Under the pieces are notes generated by a model. That model saw nothing but the letters and a program-made list of their open reading frames with translations, searched no databases and was not told the DNA's origin. Both the position numbers and the translations under genes were made by a program. Below are positions 46,875 to 55,924 of a DNA stretch of 64,000 nucleotides, in pieces. This DNA comes from Azonexus sp. (GTDB taxonomy: Bacteria > Pseudomonadota > Gammaproteobacteria > Burkholderiales > Rhodocyclaceae), in assembly GCA_017983755.1 (NCBI GenBank), contig JAGOAU010000001.1:62001-126000 (forward strand). The letters run 5' to 3'. Every line of letters starts with the position of its first letter. The first letter of the stretch is position 1.

Positions 46875-49469
46875 CTACGATTCAGGGTTCTCGCCGGCAC
46901 TGCCGAGGGCGGTGCGGCCGAGGACGAAGGGCGGCGGTTGCAGCTGGCCGCAGGGATGCAGCCCGCTGGCCGGATAGACGTTCTTGGCGCGGGTCAGCGC
47001 ATCGGTCAGCGCCCTGATCTTGTTGGCGCGCCCGGCGCTGGCGGCGCCGGCGCGGATTTCCAGCCAGTCGCGCCAGGCCTTTTCGATGACCGCCATGTCA
47101 TCGCTGTTGACCCAGCAGATGCGCGGCAGGATGTGCGCCGGCGTTTCCTGGCGCAGGGTTTCCTCGACGAAACGGCGGAAATCCATGTCGCGGAAGCGCC
47201 CGGTATAGGCCGGCAGGACGATGGTCAGGCGGTCGCTGTAGGGGTCGAGGTCGGCACAGTCGGCGCAGGCGGCATCGACGCAGATGTCCATGAACGGATC
47301 GCCGGGCTGCTCCGGCGCCAGCAGCAGGTGCTCGACGACGTACAGCCCCTCGCCGCTGTAATGCGTGCGCAGGTGGGAGATGAGCTCGGAAATCGCCGTT
47401 TCCAGGTCGTCGACCGCAGCAAAGTACTCGATGCGGCGGGCGATGACCTCGCCGCCGGCGTCGACGATATTGAAGTAGTGGCGGCCGTCGCTGCTCGTCT
47501 TGCGCTCGTAGCCCTCCGGCTGCTGGGCGCGCAGGATTGCCTGCTCCATCTCGGCATGGGCCGCCGCCGGGGTCAGGTAGTGCGTGCTGCTGGAGAGCAG
47601 GATCTTGCCGCTGACCGGGTGGCGGATGCGGAAGCGGAACTCGTCGCCCGGCGTCGCGTCGATCTCGGCATAGATGTCGTAGGCGACCGTGGACAGGTTG
47701 CGCCGCCGCCAGTCGGCGATGCCGAGCAGGCGGGCGATGCGCCGCTCGAAGCCGGAAACGTTGGTCGTATTCCACAGGTCGTCCGGCTCCTTCAGCGCCG
47801 CGTCGTAGGCCAGCCCGCGTTCGCCGCCGAGCACCGGGTAGTCCTGCAGGAAGGCGCACTTGGCGGCGGCCGCCGCGCCCGGCCCCAGGCCGAAGCGCGC
47901 CTGCATGATCGCGACGTAGTCGGAGAAATCCTCGGCATGGCGCGCCAGCAGGTGGTCGAGGAAACGGTTGCGGCGCAGCAGCCCGGCTCCGCCCGGCTCG
48001 ATCACCGCGGCCAGTTGCCCGGCATCGAAGCCGGCGTCATAGACCTTGTCCCAGTCCGGGAAGCTGTCGACCAGCTGGGCGAAATAGCTGCGCGCCAGGT
48101 CGGGCTGCGTCGAGAACAGGTCGCGGACGTGCGCCAGCTGGGCCAGGTGGTTGGCCAGCACTTGGTCGAAGAACAGCAGCCAGGCCTTGAACTGCAGCGC
48201 CTGCGCCGCCCGCTGCGGCGTCGCCCCGGGCGGCAGGCCGGCCTCGGAGAGCCCGTAGATGAACGGGAAATGCGCCTGGAACGAGCGGTAGCGGGCGGGG
48301 TCGCGATAGCGCCCGAGCGGGATCGCCAGGTCGCCGCCGCTGCCGTCTTCGAGCTTGGCGCGCTCGGCCTCGCGCAGTTCGCCGAGCAGCACGGCGACGC
48401 GCGCGGCGCTCGGCGGGATCGGCAGATTCTTCTTGTAGAACACCAGCCGGCCGCGGCTCTCCGACAGGCGCGGCTGGCGGCCCGGCAGCACCGGCAGGCG
48501 CCACTTGTCGGCGGGCGGGATGGCCTGGCCGGCGGCGTCGAGCGCGTTGACCAGCAGGTCGCGGATGGCGACGACGCCGGGGATGTCCATGACGACGCTG
48601 ATGATGTCGGACAGCCGCAGCTCCTCGCGCAGGCTGGCGGCGGCGAGTTCGTCGTCGGCGATGAAGCCGTTGGCGAGCAGCGGGCCGGCGAAGATTTCCG
48701 GCACCGTCCACGGTGTGCCGTCGGCATGGCGGCGCTGGCGCATTTCGTCCAGCGTGTAGTTGAACACCGGCGGCGCCAGGAAGCGGTCGACGGCGAAGGC
48801 GATGGCAGCTGCCACCTGGTCTGCGTCGGCCTCCGGGGCCAGGTCGATTTCGGCGCAGAGGCTGAACTGCTGCGCCTCGACGCGGTCGATGCCGACGAAA
48901 TCGGTGCACAGCGAGCGGTTGGCAGCGAGCGTCGCCATGATGTCGTGGTCCACCGCCTGGCGCCGCTCGCTGCTGGTGATTTCATCCATGTAGTCGATCA
49001 GCACGCGGTAGCGGCCGCGCACGGCAATCTCGCGCTCCCCCCTGGCGCCGGTCGGCTGTGCCGCCAGCGTGCCTTTGGCCGGGTCGGCGTAGAGCGCCAG
49101 CGGCGCGGCATGTAGCCAGGCGTTCCTGACGCCGGGCAGGTCGATCAGCAGCTTGCGGTAATCGGCCTCGGTCAGCGGCCGGTTGGGCAGGCTGCGGCTG
49201 GCGCGGGCGAACAGCTGCTCCATCGCGGCGGCGTTGTCGTCCGGCGCGGCGAGCAGATCCTCGATCGGGAAGCGCGTGCGGTAGGCCAGCTCGGTCAGCG
49301 CGTAGGCCAGCAGTTCGAGCGTCGTGATGCCGGGGTCGTGGATATTGTGGTCGGTCCACAGGCGGCGCGACAGCCGGCGCACACTGTCGAGCCCGCGCGC
49401 ATACAACTGCCGCTGATCGAGCGCCGGATCGGCTTCGGGCTGGGACGGGATGGTCGGTTTCAGGAGCAT
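46875..49469 (-). CDS. CIS baseplate J-like protein (Afp12-like)
   Basis: This 864-aa protein is the second baseplate-wedge subunit. The N-terminus 'LYARGLDSVRRLSRRLWTDHNIHDPGITTLELLAYALTELAYRT' is characteristic of Afp12-type proteins. An insert near residues 612-700 ('SGKILLSSSTHYLTPAAAHAE', 'GRHYFNIVDAGGEVIARR') resembles a pair of DUF1508 repeats. The C-terminus contains a cysteine cluster ('CVDAACADCADL'). I prefer the ATG at 49469; a GTG three codons upstream has no better site. A core motif lies inside at 47409. Confidence 0.83.
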   Translation of the reverse strand: MLLKPTIPSQPEADPALDQRQLYARGLDSVRRLSRRLWTDHNIHDPGITTLELLAYALTELAYRTRFPIEDLLAAPDDNAAAMEQLFARASRSLPNRPLTEADYRKLLIDLPGVRNAWLHAAPLALYADPAKGTLAAQPTGARGEREIAVRGRYRVLIDYMDEITSSERRQAVDHDIMATLAANRSLCTDFVGIDRVEAQQFSLCAEIDLAPEADADQVAAAIAFAVDRFLAPPVFNYTLDEMRQRRHADGTPWTVPEIFAGPLLANGFIADDELAAASLREELRLSDIISVVMDIPGVVAIRDLLVNALDAAGQAIPPADKWRLPVLPGRQPRLSESRGRLVFYKKNLPIPPSAARVAVLLGELREAERAKLEDGSGGDLAIPLGRYRDPARYRSFQAHFPFIYGLSEAGLPPGATPQRAAQALQFKAWLLFFDQVLANHLAQLAHVRDLFSTQPDLARSYFAQLVDSFPDWDKVYDAGFDAGQLAAVIEPGGAGLLRRNRFLDHLLARHAEDFSDYVAIMQARFGLGPGAAAAAKCAFLQDYPVLGGERGLAYDAALKEPDDLWNTTNVSGFERRIARLLGIADWRRRNLSTVAYDIYAEIDATPGDEFRFRIRHPVSGKILLSSSTHYLTPAAAHAEMEQAILRAQQPEGYERKTSSDGRHYFNIVDAGGEVIARRIEYFAAVDDLETAISELISHLRTHYSGEGLYVVEHLLLAPEQPGDPFMDICVDAACADCADLDPYSDRLTIVLPAYTGRFRDMDFRRFVEETLRQETPAHILPRICWVNSDDMAVIEKAWRDWLEIRAGAASAGRANKIRALTDALTRAKNVYPASGLHPCGQLQPPPFVLGRTALGSAGENPES
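47409..47420 (-). repeat. Dispersed core motif inside baseplate gene (no clear A-tracts)
   Basis: Minus-strand GCTGCGGTCGAC. The following bases lack the two A-tracts, so this may be a chance or degenerate copy. Confidence 0.4.
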
Positions 49470-49482
49470 GGCTGGCACTGGG

Positions 49483-52400
49483 CTAGTCGGTCGCTTCGGC
49501 GATCAGGTGCCTGGCGGCCGAGACGAGGATGGCGTCCGGCCGCTCGGCGGCGATCTCGGCGACGTCGTTGAGCAGCGTGTCGCCGGCGCCGGCCAGGCCG
49601 CAGCGGAAATCGGTGACGAAATCGACATAGGGCAGTTCCTCGATGAAATCGAGCAGCACCGAGCGGTAGATGCGGCCGCCGAACAGCAGCGGCCGGTCGG
49701 CGGCGAAGGCCCACGGCGACAGGGCCCGGACGATCGCCTCGTGCAGCTGCCGGCGGCTGTAGTCGAAGGGATGGCCGGCGCGGAAGCGCACCTTGAAATC
49801 GAGGCGGATCGGCTGGTAGGCCGGGTTGCGCACCCGCACCGTCACCTGCGGCGAGGCGTGGGCGCGGGCCAGATCAGTCATTTGCGTCAGAGTGTCGAGA
49901 TCGACCCTGGGCTGCAACGGGTCGGGCAGATTGCGGTTGCGCAGGTCGGGAATGGCGACGATCAGGATGTGGCCGGGCGCCATCCAGGAGCTTTCGCTGG
50001 CGTGCGGAATACACTTGATGCGGTGCACGCCCGGGAAATTTTCCAGCAGCAGGCGCTCGTAATCCCACGGCGTGACGCAGCGCTGGCGGTGGCGCAGGCG
50101 TTCGGCGGCGCGCCGGTTGAGCATGGCGGCGCTTTCGCCGGGGCGCCCGCCGAAGCTGGCGTATGGCTGCGCCACCTGCTTGAGCGCCGGTGGCGCCAGC
50201 AGCAGCCTGGCGATGCTGCCGGGCGCCAGGGTTTCGACGGCCGGCGCGGCCCCCGTGGCCGGCCAGTCGCGGACGACCTCGACGGCATTGGCATGGACCG
50301 CCAGCAGCTGGCAGGCGGCCGCGCTGTCCTGGTTGACCGAGGCCTTGAGCCAGACCTGGCCAGCCGGCAGCCAGGTGTTGTCGGTGGTCGTCGCGCGCGC
50401 CAGGACGATGCCGACGATGCCGCTGGCGCGTAGCGAACGGCTGGTGTCGAGCGCCATCTCTTCGGCGGCGACGGCGCACCAGTGGTTGTCGCAGAGCACC
50501 GACCAGCGCACCGGCTGCGCCGCCAGCTCGGGGTCGGCACTGCCTTCGGCGACCTGCAGCAGCAGATGGATGCTGTCGCCGGCCGCCACCCCGGCGACGC
50601 CGACGATGAACTCGCCTTCATCCGGGTAGGCCGGCAGCAGTGCGACCCTCTTGTCGGCGACCCAGCCGAGGTCGCGGCGCAGGAAGGGATGTTCGCGCCG
50701 CTGGCCGAAGGCGCCGACGTGGAAGAACTGGAGATCGAGCGCGGCGGCGAAGGCATCGGCGGTGTCGAGGCCCAGGTCGACGCTCGGCGAGGTCGCCGCA
50801 TAGGCCAGCGTGATCTCCTGCACGGCCGGCGTGTAGGGTTCGTTGAGCACGGTCGTGTCGCCCGGCGTCTTCGCGTGCTTCAGCGTCTCCTTGCGGTAAT
50901 CGGCATGCAGGAAATCGTCGACCAGCGCCACCGTGACATAGCCGCTGCGCGGTGCCGGCGGCGGCACCGTCTCGCGCCTGAACACCGGCCGCGCCTGCAT
51001 GCGGCGCTTGCCGAACAGGCGGCTGAAGAAGCTGCCGCCGGCCAGCATCGAGTAGACGAAGCCCTCCTCCGACAGGCGCTTGCCCGGCGTCAAGGCCGGC
51101 GCATTCGGGCTCAGCGTGGTAACGCCGTCGTCACGCCGCATCAGGTCCAGTTCGCGCGTCGTCTCGCTGCCGCTGCCATCGACGAACACGAGGCGGGCGG
51201 CGACGCCGTTGCTGACGGTCGCGACGTTGGCGTAGCCCGCGTACCAGCTGCCGAGGTTGCCCGGCGCGCCCTGCCAGCGCAGGCGGATATTGAGGTCGGT
51301 CAGCTGCTTGCCGAGCGCCTCGGGACAGCCGACCATGAAGCGCGCCCCCTTGACCGGCTGCGGCCCGAAGGGCTGGAAGGCTTTCTTGGGATTGAGCGCG
51401 CCGAAGTCGTTTTCGAGATTCAGGGTTTTCAGGCCGTCGACCGCAACTGTCAGCGCCGCCCGGTCGACGCGCAGCTTCGCCAGCGCCGCGTAGTCGCCCG
51501 CCGCCTCGGGCCGCAGCAGCAACTGGACAACCGGCAAGGCGCAGGCGAAGGCATGGCCGTGAACGGCAACGGCATAATCGACGACCGCCGGCTCGCCGTC
51601 GGGCACCGCGAAGCCCAGCGTCAGGCGGCCACCGCTGAGGGCGCCGGTCAGCGCATACGGGCCGAGCCAGCCCTTGTCGCCGGTCACGAAAGCCTGCAGG
51701 CCGTCGGCGATGTCCTGCCCGTCCAGCCCCGCCGCCTCGACGAAGGCGAGGTCGAGAATGATGGAAACCGCGCGCCGCCCTTCCTGCATGCGCAGCACCG
51801 GCGATGCCAGGGCGAAGCCGAGCGGCGCCGGTGCCAGCCCGGCGTGGCCGAAGGCGGACCACTGCGGCCGCGCCGGGTCGAGCGGCGTGCCGAGGCCATC
51901 GAGCGAATCGGCGAGCGGCGCGAAGCGCACGCCGCCGGAGTCGCGATAGACGCTGTGTAATGCCGTCACCCTGCCCTGCCCGACCACCGTTTCGCGCAGC
52001 GGCCGGTACAACCGCTCGCTGCCGCTGGCGTCCTTGCCGCCGCTGAAGCGGTGTTCCGGCGTCACCGCGAACGGCGCGCCACCCTTCTTCAGCTCCAGCG
52101 TCAGGTGGGCGTGCTCGGGCTGCGCCGGCAGCGGTTCGAAGCCGAGCACCCGGCGATACTGGAAATCGAGGTGGCGGGCGGTAAGGTCGTTGAGCGCTCC
52201 GCGCGCCGGTTCGAGCATCTCGAGGAAGGCGCCGAACAGGCCGAGGTGCGGCGCCACCGTGCCGTCGTCGCGGGCGAGCAGCTCGGCGGCGTCGCCTTCA
52301 GGGAAGAAGGGCTGCCAGTCGCCGCTGGCGACCGTCGGGTCGCTGGCGTAGTGGCGCAGATGGGCGGCCAGCCGGCGCGCTTCGGCCAGCCGCTCGGCCG

Positions 52401-52512
52401 GCGTCCGCCCGTCGACCGGCGCGAAGCCGGGGTCGAGCGCCGGCGGCGAACGCTCGTCCTGGCTCTGACCGAGCCGGGCGATTTCGTTCTGCAGGATGCG
52501 CTCGCCAGCCAT
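49483..52512 (-). CDS. CIS baseplate J-like protein (Afp11-like)
   Basis: This 1009-aa protein is the large baseplate-wedge subunit. It starts 'AGERILQNEIARLGQSQDERSPPAL', and the last third has the gpJ-like segments 'QRCVTPWDYERLLLENFPGVHRIKCI', 'VRNPAYQPIRLDFKVRFRAG' and 'GRIYRSVLLDFIEELPYVDFVTDF'. It follows gp25 by 7 bp. The length is in the upper range for this family. A core motif lies inside at 51436. Confidence 0.85.
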   Translation of the reverse strand: MAGERILQNEIARLGQSQDERSPPALDPGFAPVDGRTPAERLAEARRLAAHLRHYASDPTVASGDWQPFFPEGDAAELLARDDGTVAPHLGLFGAFLEMLEPARGALNDLTARHLDFQYRRVLGFEPLPAQPEHAHLTLELKKGGAPFAVTPEHRFSGGKDASGSERLYRPLRETVVGQGRVTALHSVYRDSGGVRFAPLADSLDGLGTPLDPARPQWSAFGHAGLAPAPLGFALASPVLRMQEGRRAVSIILDLAFVEAAGLDGQDIADGLQAFVTGDKGWLGPYALTGALSGGRLTLGFAVPDGEPAVVDYAVAVHGHAFACALPVVQLLLRPEAAGDYAALAKLRVDRAALTVAVDGLKTLNLENDFGALNPKKAFQPFGPQPVKGARFMVGCPEALGKQLTDLNIRLRWQGAPGNLGSWYAGYANVATVSNGVAARLVFVDGSGSETTRELDLMRRDDGVTTLSPNAPALTPGKRLSEEGFVYSMLAGGSFFSRLFGKRRMQARPVFRRETVPPPAPRSGYVTVALVDDFLHADYRKETLKHAKTPGDTTVLNEPYTPAVQEITLAYAATSPSVDLGLDTADAFAAALDLQFFHVGAFGQRREHPFLRRDLGWVADKRVALLPAYPDEGEFIVGVAGVAAGDSIHLLLQVAEGSADPELAAQPVRWSVLCDNHWCAVAAEEMALDTSRSLRASGIVGIVLARATTTDNTWLPAGQVWLKASVNQDSAAACQLLAVHANAVEVVRDWPATGAAPAVETLAPGSIARLLLAPPALKQVAQPYASFGGRPGESAAMLNRRAAERLRHRQRCVTPWDYERLLLENFPGVHRIKCIPHASESSWMAPGHILIVAIPDLRNRNLPDPLQPRVDLDTLTQMTDLARAHASPQVTVRVRNPAYQPIRLDFKVRFRAGHPFDYSRRQLHEAIVRALSPWAFAADRPLLFGGRIYRSVLLDFIEELPYVDFVTDFRCGLAGAGDTLLNDVAEIAAERPDAILVSAARHLIAEATD
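51421..51447 (-). repeat. Dispersed motif inside Afp11-like gene (core 51436-51447)
   Basis: Exact minus-strand core GTTGCGGTCGAC, then GGCCTG, AAAACCC and a weaker A/T tract. Confidence 0.55.
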
Positions 52513-52519
52513 GATCGTT

Positions 52520-52966
52520 TCAGCGGCCGCCGCCCGCCGCCATCGCCGCGCGTAGCTCGTTGCCGTCGGTGCGGTAGAAGGGGAAGACGAGATTGAAGCG
52601 CGAGTTGGTGGCGCGCACTTCGTATTCGAGCAGGATGTCGAGGTCGCCTGAATTCGGGTCGCGGCTGTCCACGTTGAGCGCCAGCACCTTGATGCGCGGC
52701 TCGTGGATCAGGATCGCCGTACGCACGCGGTCGAGCAGCAGGGTGCGCATGGTCGTGCTCATCGGCTCGAACATCAGTTCGTGCATGTCGAGCCCGTATT
52801 TCGGCGCGAACAGGCGCTCGCCGGCGGCGGTGCCGAAGAGCAGGACCAGGCTTTCGTGAATGTCGGCCTCGTCGGACACCATCACCGCGCCGCTGCCGGT
52901 GAAACGCGGCGGGAAGCTCCAGCCGGTGCCGAGGAAGGACTCGTAAAGTTCGCCGTTGCCGCTCAT
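52520..52966 (-). CDS. CIS baseplate gp25/GPW-like protein (Afp9-like)
   Basis: This 148-aa protein is a gp25-type lysozyme-like baseplate subunit that initiates sheath assembly. Typical segments are 'GTGWSFPPRF', 'DIHESLVLLFGTAAGERLFAPKYGLDMHELMFEP' (the conserved core with GERLF..YG) and 'LDILLEYEVRATNSRFNLVFPFY'. In AFP-type loci this gene normally precedes the PAAR gene; here it follows it. Confidence 0.9.
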   Translation of the reverse strand: MSGNGELYESFLGTGWSFPPRFTGSGAVMVSDEADIHESLVLLFGTAAGERLFAPKYGLDMHELMFEPMSTTMRTLLLDRVRTAILIHEPRIKVLALNVDSRDPNSGDLDILLEYEVRATNSRFNLVFPFYRTDGNELRAAMAAGGGR

Positions 52967-52992
52967 ACCCTCACCTCCCGGCGCCAGGACCG

Positions 52993-53037
52993 CCGGTTGC
53001 GGTCGACGGCGAAAAATGGCCGAAAATGGAAACCCAT
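52993..53037 (+). repeat. Dispersed motif, full copy (core 52996-53007)
   Basis: GTTGCGGTCGAC, then GGCG, AAAAAT, GGCCG, AAAAT, GG. It occupies most of the 78-bp gap between the PAAR and gp25 genes, an unusually wide gap for this operon. Confidence 0.8.
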
Positions 53038-53044
53038 GGCGGCC

Positions 53045-53320
53045 TCATCCGATCATCACCGTCGGGTTGCCGAGCGCTGCCGTCGCGCCGCAGCCGCAGG
53101 TGTCGCCGACGCGCAGGGCCGGGCGGCCGCCGATCATGACCGTCGTGCTGCCGATGATGAAGGGGCTGACCGACGGCCCATGCAGCGGCGGCAGCGGACA
53201 CGAATGCAGATCGCCGAGCACCGCCGCCGGCTTGCCGCAGATCAGCACGGTCGCGACGCCGGGGCCGGTGACGAGGCCGCCGTGGGTGGAAAGGTCGGTA
53301 ACGGTGACGGCTGCCGGCAT
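53045..53320 (-). CDS. PAAR-domain spike tip protein (Afp10-like)
   Basis: This 91-aa protein is a single PAAR domain that sharpens the spike and can carry effectors. It shows glycine-rich repeats such as 'GGLVTGPGVATVLICGKPAAVLGD', 'HSCPLPPLHG', 'IIGSTTVMIGGRPALRVGD' and 'CGCGATAALGNPTVMIG', with Cys/His residues for the metal at the tip. AGGAGG precedes the ATG. No extension domain is present. Confidence 0.93.
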   Translation of the reverse strand: MPAAVTVTDLSTHGGLVTGPGVATVLICGKPAAVLGDLHSCPLPPLHGPSVSPFIIGSTTVMIGGRPALRVGDTCGCGATAALGNPTVMIG

Positions 53321-53329
53321 CGTCGCCTC

Positions 53330-55063
53330 CTAGTTGATCTGCACCATGGCGCCGCTCAGCTTGGCCATGCCGCCGCCCTTGAGTTCGGCGCTGGCGCTGC
53401 CCTCGAGCTTCAGTTCGCTGCCGGCCTTGATCTCGAAGCCGGCCGAGCTTTCCATCCTGGTTTCCGTCCCCGCCTTCAATTCGACGACCTTGGCGCTCTC
53501 GAAGTGGATGCCGTCGCTGTCCAGCGTGATCTTGTTGCCGTTCTGGTCGGCCAGTTTCAGCGACTTGCCGTCTTCGCTGAGTTCGATGGAATTGCCGGCC
53601 GGCGTCGCCAGCGTGACGACCTTCTTGTCGTCGTCGAAATGCAGCTTCATGCCGGAACGGCTCTTGTACATCTTCTCGTGATTGTCGTCGGAGCCCTGCA
53701 GCGGCGCCGCCTTGGCGCTGCTGTGCAGCATCCCGAGAATGACCGGGTGGCGCGGATCGGCATCGAGAAAGCCGACCGTAACCTCGTCGCCGATTTCCGG
53801 ACGGAAGAAGAAACCACGGTCGTCGCCGGCATCGAGGCTGGCCACCCGCGCCCACAGGCCGTCGCCGGCCAGCCCGAGGAGCGGCAGGCGGACGCGCACG
53901 CGATGCTCGCCGTCCGGATCCTCGTTGCTGGTGACGATGCCGATCTGCAGGCCGGACACCGCCGGCAGCAGTCCTCCGGCGGCTGGCGCGGCGGACTGGC
54001 GCGGCGCCGCGAGATCGACGCCGCCGAATTGCACATGCGTCTTCCAGCCCTGGACCAGGCTGAATTCGTGGCGCACGCCGGTGACCAGCGCCTTGCCGTT
54101 GAAGCGCCGGCCAAGCCCGGCCAGCTCGACGACGGCCCCCGGCCGCAGGCTGGAGATGCCTTCGCACTTGCCGCGCCCGGAAACCTGGTCGACCCGCCGG
54201 TAGAGCGCGATGCCATCGACCCAGGCCTGCACCTCGGCTTCGGGCAGCGCCGGATGGCGCACGTCGCAGGGGCGGTCGGCGACTACCGCGAGTTCGTCGC
54301 TGCCGAGGTTGCCCGGCGCCGTGAAGCCTGGGGTCGTCGCCTCGACCGCGATGGTTTCCTGACCCGCCGCATCCCAGCTGGCGCCCTTGACGCTCGGGTG
54401 CTGCAGGCGGGCGTCGATCTCGCCCTCGAATTCGAGAAGCGTCGCACCATATTGCAGGGTGCACGCCGTGGTGCCGTCGAGCGCCGGCTGGCGGACGACG
54501 ACCTTCTCGCCCTCGCACCAGGCCAGCTGGCCGTTGGCGCGGGCACGGTCGAGCAGGAAGTCCCAGTCGGTGCACTGGTATTGCAGCAGCTGCTTGTGCT
54601 TGTGCGCGGTCGCCGCGACTTCGGTACCGATGCCGGCATTGCCGAGCAGGGCTTCGATCACCTCGCTGTCGGACTGGTCGAAATAGTCGGCGGAACGGTC
54701 GGCGACGCTCATCTTCATCGCCGCGTGCCGGCATTCGACGACCAGTTGCGAGGCGGCGGCCTCGCGCACGCGCACGCCCTGGCGGACGACCGTGCCGACG
54801 AACAGCGAGGTGCTGTCGGCGCCGGCCCCGGCGAGGATCTCGACGCGCTGCCCGGGCTTGAACAGATCGCTGTCGCTGAGCGGAAACTGCCCGGTCGATG
54901 CGGCGCCGTCCAGATAAACCAATTTGGCCGCCGCGATGCGGTTGACCGCAACCGTCACGCTGACCGCCAGCAGCTGGTGTTCGCGCGGCACCGTCTCGCC
55001 GCCCGCCTTGACGGTGAATTCGCGATGCTCGGCGGAGATAGGCAGGGTGCGGGTCTCGGGCAC
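53330..55063 (-). CDS. VgrG-like spike protein (Afp8-like)
   Basis: This 577-aa protein is the central spike. It combines gp27-like ring domains (residues 1 to about 350) with a gp5-like OB fold ('PDGEHRVRVRLPLLG', 'GFFFRPEIGDEVTVGFLDADPRHPVILGMLH') and a C-terminal beta-helix of short repeats ('GNSIELSEDGKSLKLADQNGNKITLDSDG'). It forms the base on which PAAR sits. A core motif lies near its N-terminal coding region at 54941. Confidence 0.93.
   Translation of the reverse strand: MPETRTLPISAEHREFTVKAGGETVPREHQLLAVSVTVAVNRIAAAKLVYLDGAASTGQFPLSDSDLFKPGQRVEILAGAGADSTSLFVGTVVRQGVRVREAAASQLVVECRHAAMKMSVADRSADYFDQSDSEVIEALLGNAGIGTEVAATAHKHKQLLQYQCTDWDFLLDRARANGQLAWCEGEKVVVRQPALDGTTACTLQYGATLLEFEGEIDARLQHPSVKGASWDAAGQETIAVEATTPGFTAPGNLGSDELAVVADRPCDVRHPALPEAEVQAWVDGIALYRRVDQVSGRGKCEGISSLRPGAVVELAGLGRRFNGKALVTGVRHEFSLVQGWKTHVQFGGVDLAAPRQSAAPAAGGLLPAVSGLQIGIVTSNEDPDGEHRVRVRLPLLGLAGDGLWARVASLDAGDDRGFFFRPEIGDEVTVGFLDADPRHPVILGMLHSSAKAAPLQGSDDNHEKMYKSRSGMKLHFDDDKKVVTLATPAGNSIELSEDGKSLKLADQNGNKITLDSDGIHFESAKVVELKAGTETRMESSAGFEIKAGSELKLEGSASAELKGGGMAKLSGAMVQIN
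54925..54952 (-). repeat. Dispersed core motif inside spike gene (core 54941-54952)
   Basis: Minus-strand GTTGCGGTCAAC, same variant as the pstA-pstB copy. The A-tracts are weak (CATCGCG precedes a single AAATT). Confidence 0.4.
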
Positions 55064-55066
55064 GGC

Positions 55067-55741
55067 CTATTTCTCCAGCGGCGGAAAATACAGTTCGCGG
55101 CCCGGTGCCAGGTGCCGGAAATCGTCGAGCCCGTTGACCTCGGCGACGCGCAGGTAGAAGCGCGGGTCACCGTAGATCTCGGTGCATAGCGCCGGCAGCC
55201 GGTCGCCGGCCTTGACGATGCGCCGGTGGGTGAGGTCGGGCGACTGGTCCTGCGCCGTCGCGACGCGCGTCTGGTCGTCCGAGTTGTCGGCGAAGACGGC
55301 GGTGATCACGGCGCGCAGCGGCACGCCGTCGGGGCGGAACAGCTTGTAGGCGATGCTGGCGCTCTTCAGCACGCAGCGCTTGATCTGCAGCGTGCCCCAC
55401 ATCACCTTGAGGTAGTTGGGGCGATGGATGTCGCCGTTGTAGCCGGTCACCGCCTGGAACTTCTCGACCTCGGCCTGGACGTCGGCGGCGTGGCCGCTGG
55501 CGCCGGTGCCGTCGATGAAGAAGGCCAGGGTCAGGTCGCCCGGCTTCATCTTCTTGAATTCCATGCGGCTGTTGGTCGTCCCCGAGCCCTGCGCGGCGTC
55601 GTACTCGACCTCGTAGGCCAGCGAGATTTCACCGGGATTGACGTAGGCGGCGAACTCGGCGCTGGAACTGTCGCTGTAGTCCGGCGTCGCGAAGGCCTGG
55701 ATGCGCAGTTTTTCGAGGCGGCCGCTGGCGGCGGGGATCAT
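55067..55741 (-). CDS. CIS LysM-domain tube/baseplate adaptor (Afp7-like)
   Basis: This 224-aa protein has an N-terminal injection-system tube-protein domain (about 1-150, with 'FAAYVNPGEISLAYEVEYD' and 'LTLAFFIDGTG') and a C-terminal LysM-like domain ('RRIVKAGDRLPALCTEIYGDPRFYLRVAEVNGLDDFRHLAPGRELYFPP'). Afp7 links the tube to the spike. The spike gene starts 3 bp after its stop. Confidence 0.88.
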   Translation of the reverse strand: MIPAASGRLEKLRIQAFATPDYSDSSSAEFAAYVNPGEISLAYEVEYDAAQGSGTTNSRMEFKKMKPGDLTLAFFIDGTGASGHAADVQAEVEKFQAVTGYNGDIHRPNYLKVMWGTLQIKRCVLKSASIAYKLFRPDGVPLRAVITAVFADNSDDQTRVATAQDQSPDLTHRRIVKAGDRLPALCTEIYGDPRFYLRVAEVNGLDDFRHLAPGRELYFPPLEK

Positions 55742-55744
55742 CGC

Positions 55745-55915
55745 TCACGGCTCCTGGCGGTCGCGCAGGATTTCCAGGACGCGGGCGACGCATTCCTCGA
55801 CCAGCGCCTGCCGATCTTCGGCCGGCGGCGCGCCGGCCACCGGCGACCCGTCTCCGCCGGCCTCGCGGTTGCCGACTTCGACGGAGATCACCACTTCATC
55901 GACGATGATGGGCAT
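55745..55915 (-). CDS. Small CIS protein, DUF5908/Afp6-like
   Basis: This 56-aa gene is easily missed. The product starts MPIIVDEVVISVEVGN, has a Gly/Pro-rich centre and ends in a helix 'EECVARVLEILRDRQEP'. The opening 'MPI.(I/V).E(L/V)V(I)..' and its position between the second tube gene and the LysM gene match Afp6/DUF5908 proteins. GGAG lies five bases before the ATG. The role in assembly is unknown. Its stop is 3 bp from the LysM-protein start. Confidence 0.75.
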   Translation of the reverse strand: MPIIVDEVVISVEVGNREAGGDGSPVAGAPPAEDRQALVEECVARVLEILRDRQEP

Positions 55916-55924
55916 TTTCGCTCC

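Noticed and set aside
44856..49115. A 1419-codon open frame on the plus strand
   Set aside because: It is antisense to the 916-aa and Afp12-like genes. Its product is rich in Arg, Gly, Val, Gln and His with no domain pattern, typical of the shadow frame of a GC-rich gene.
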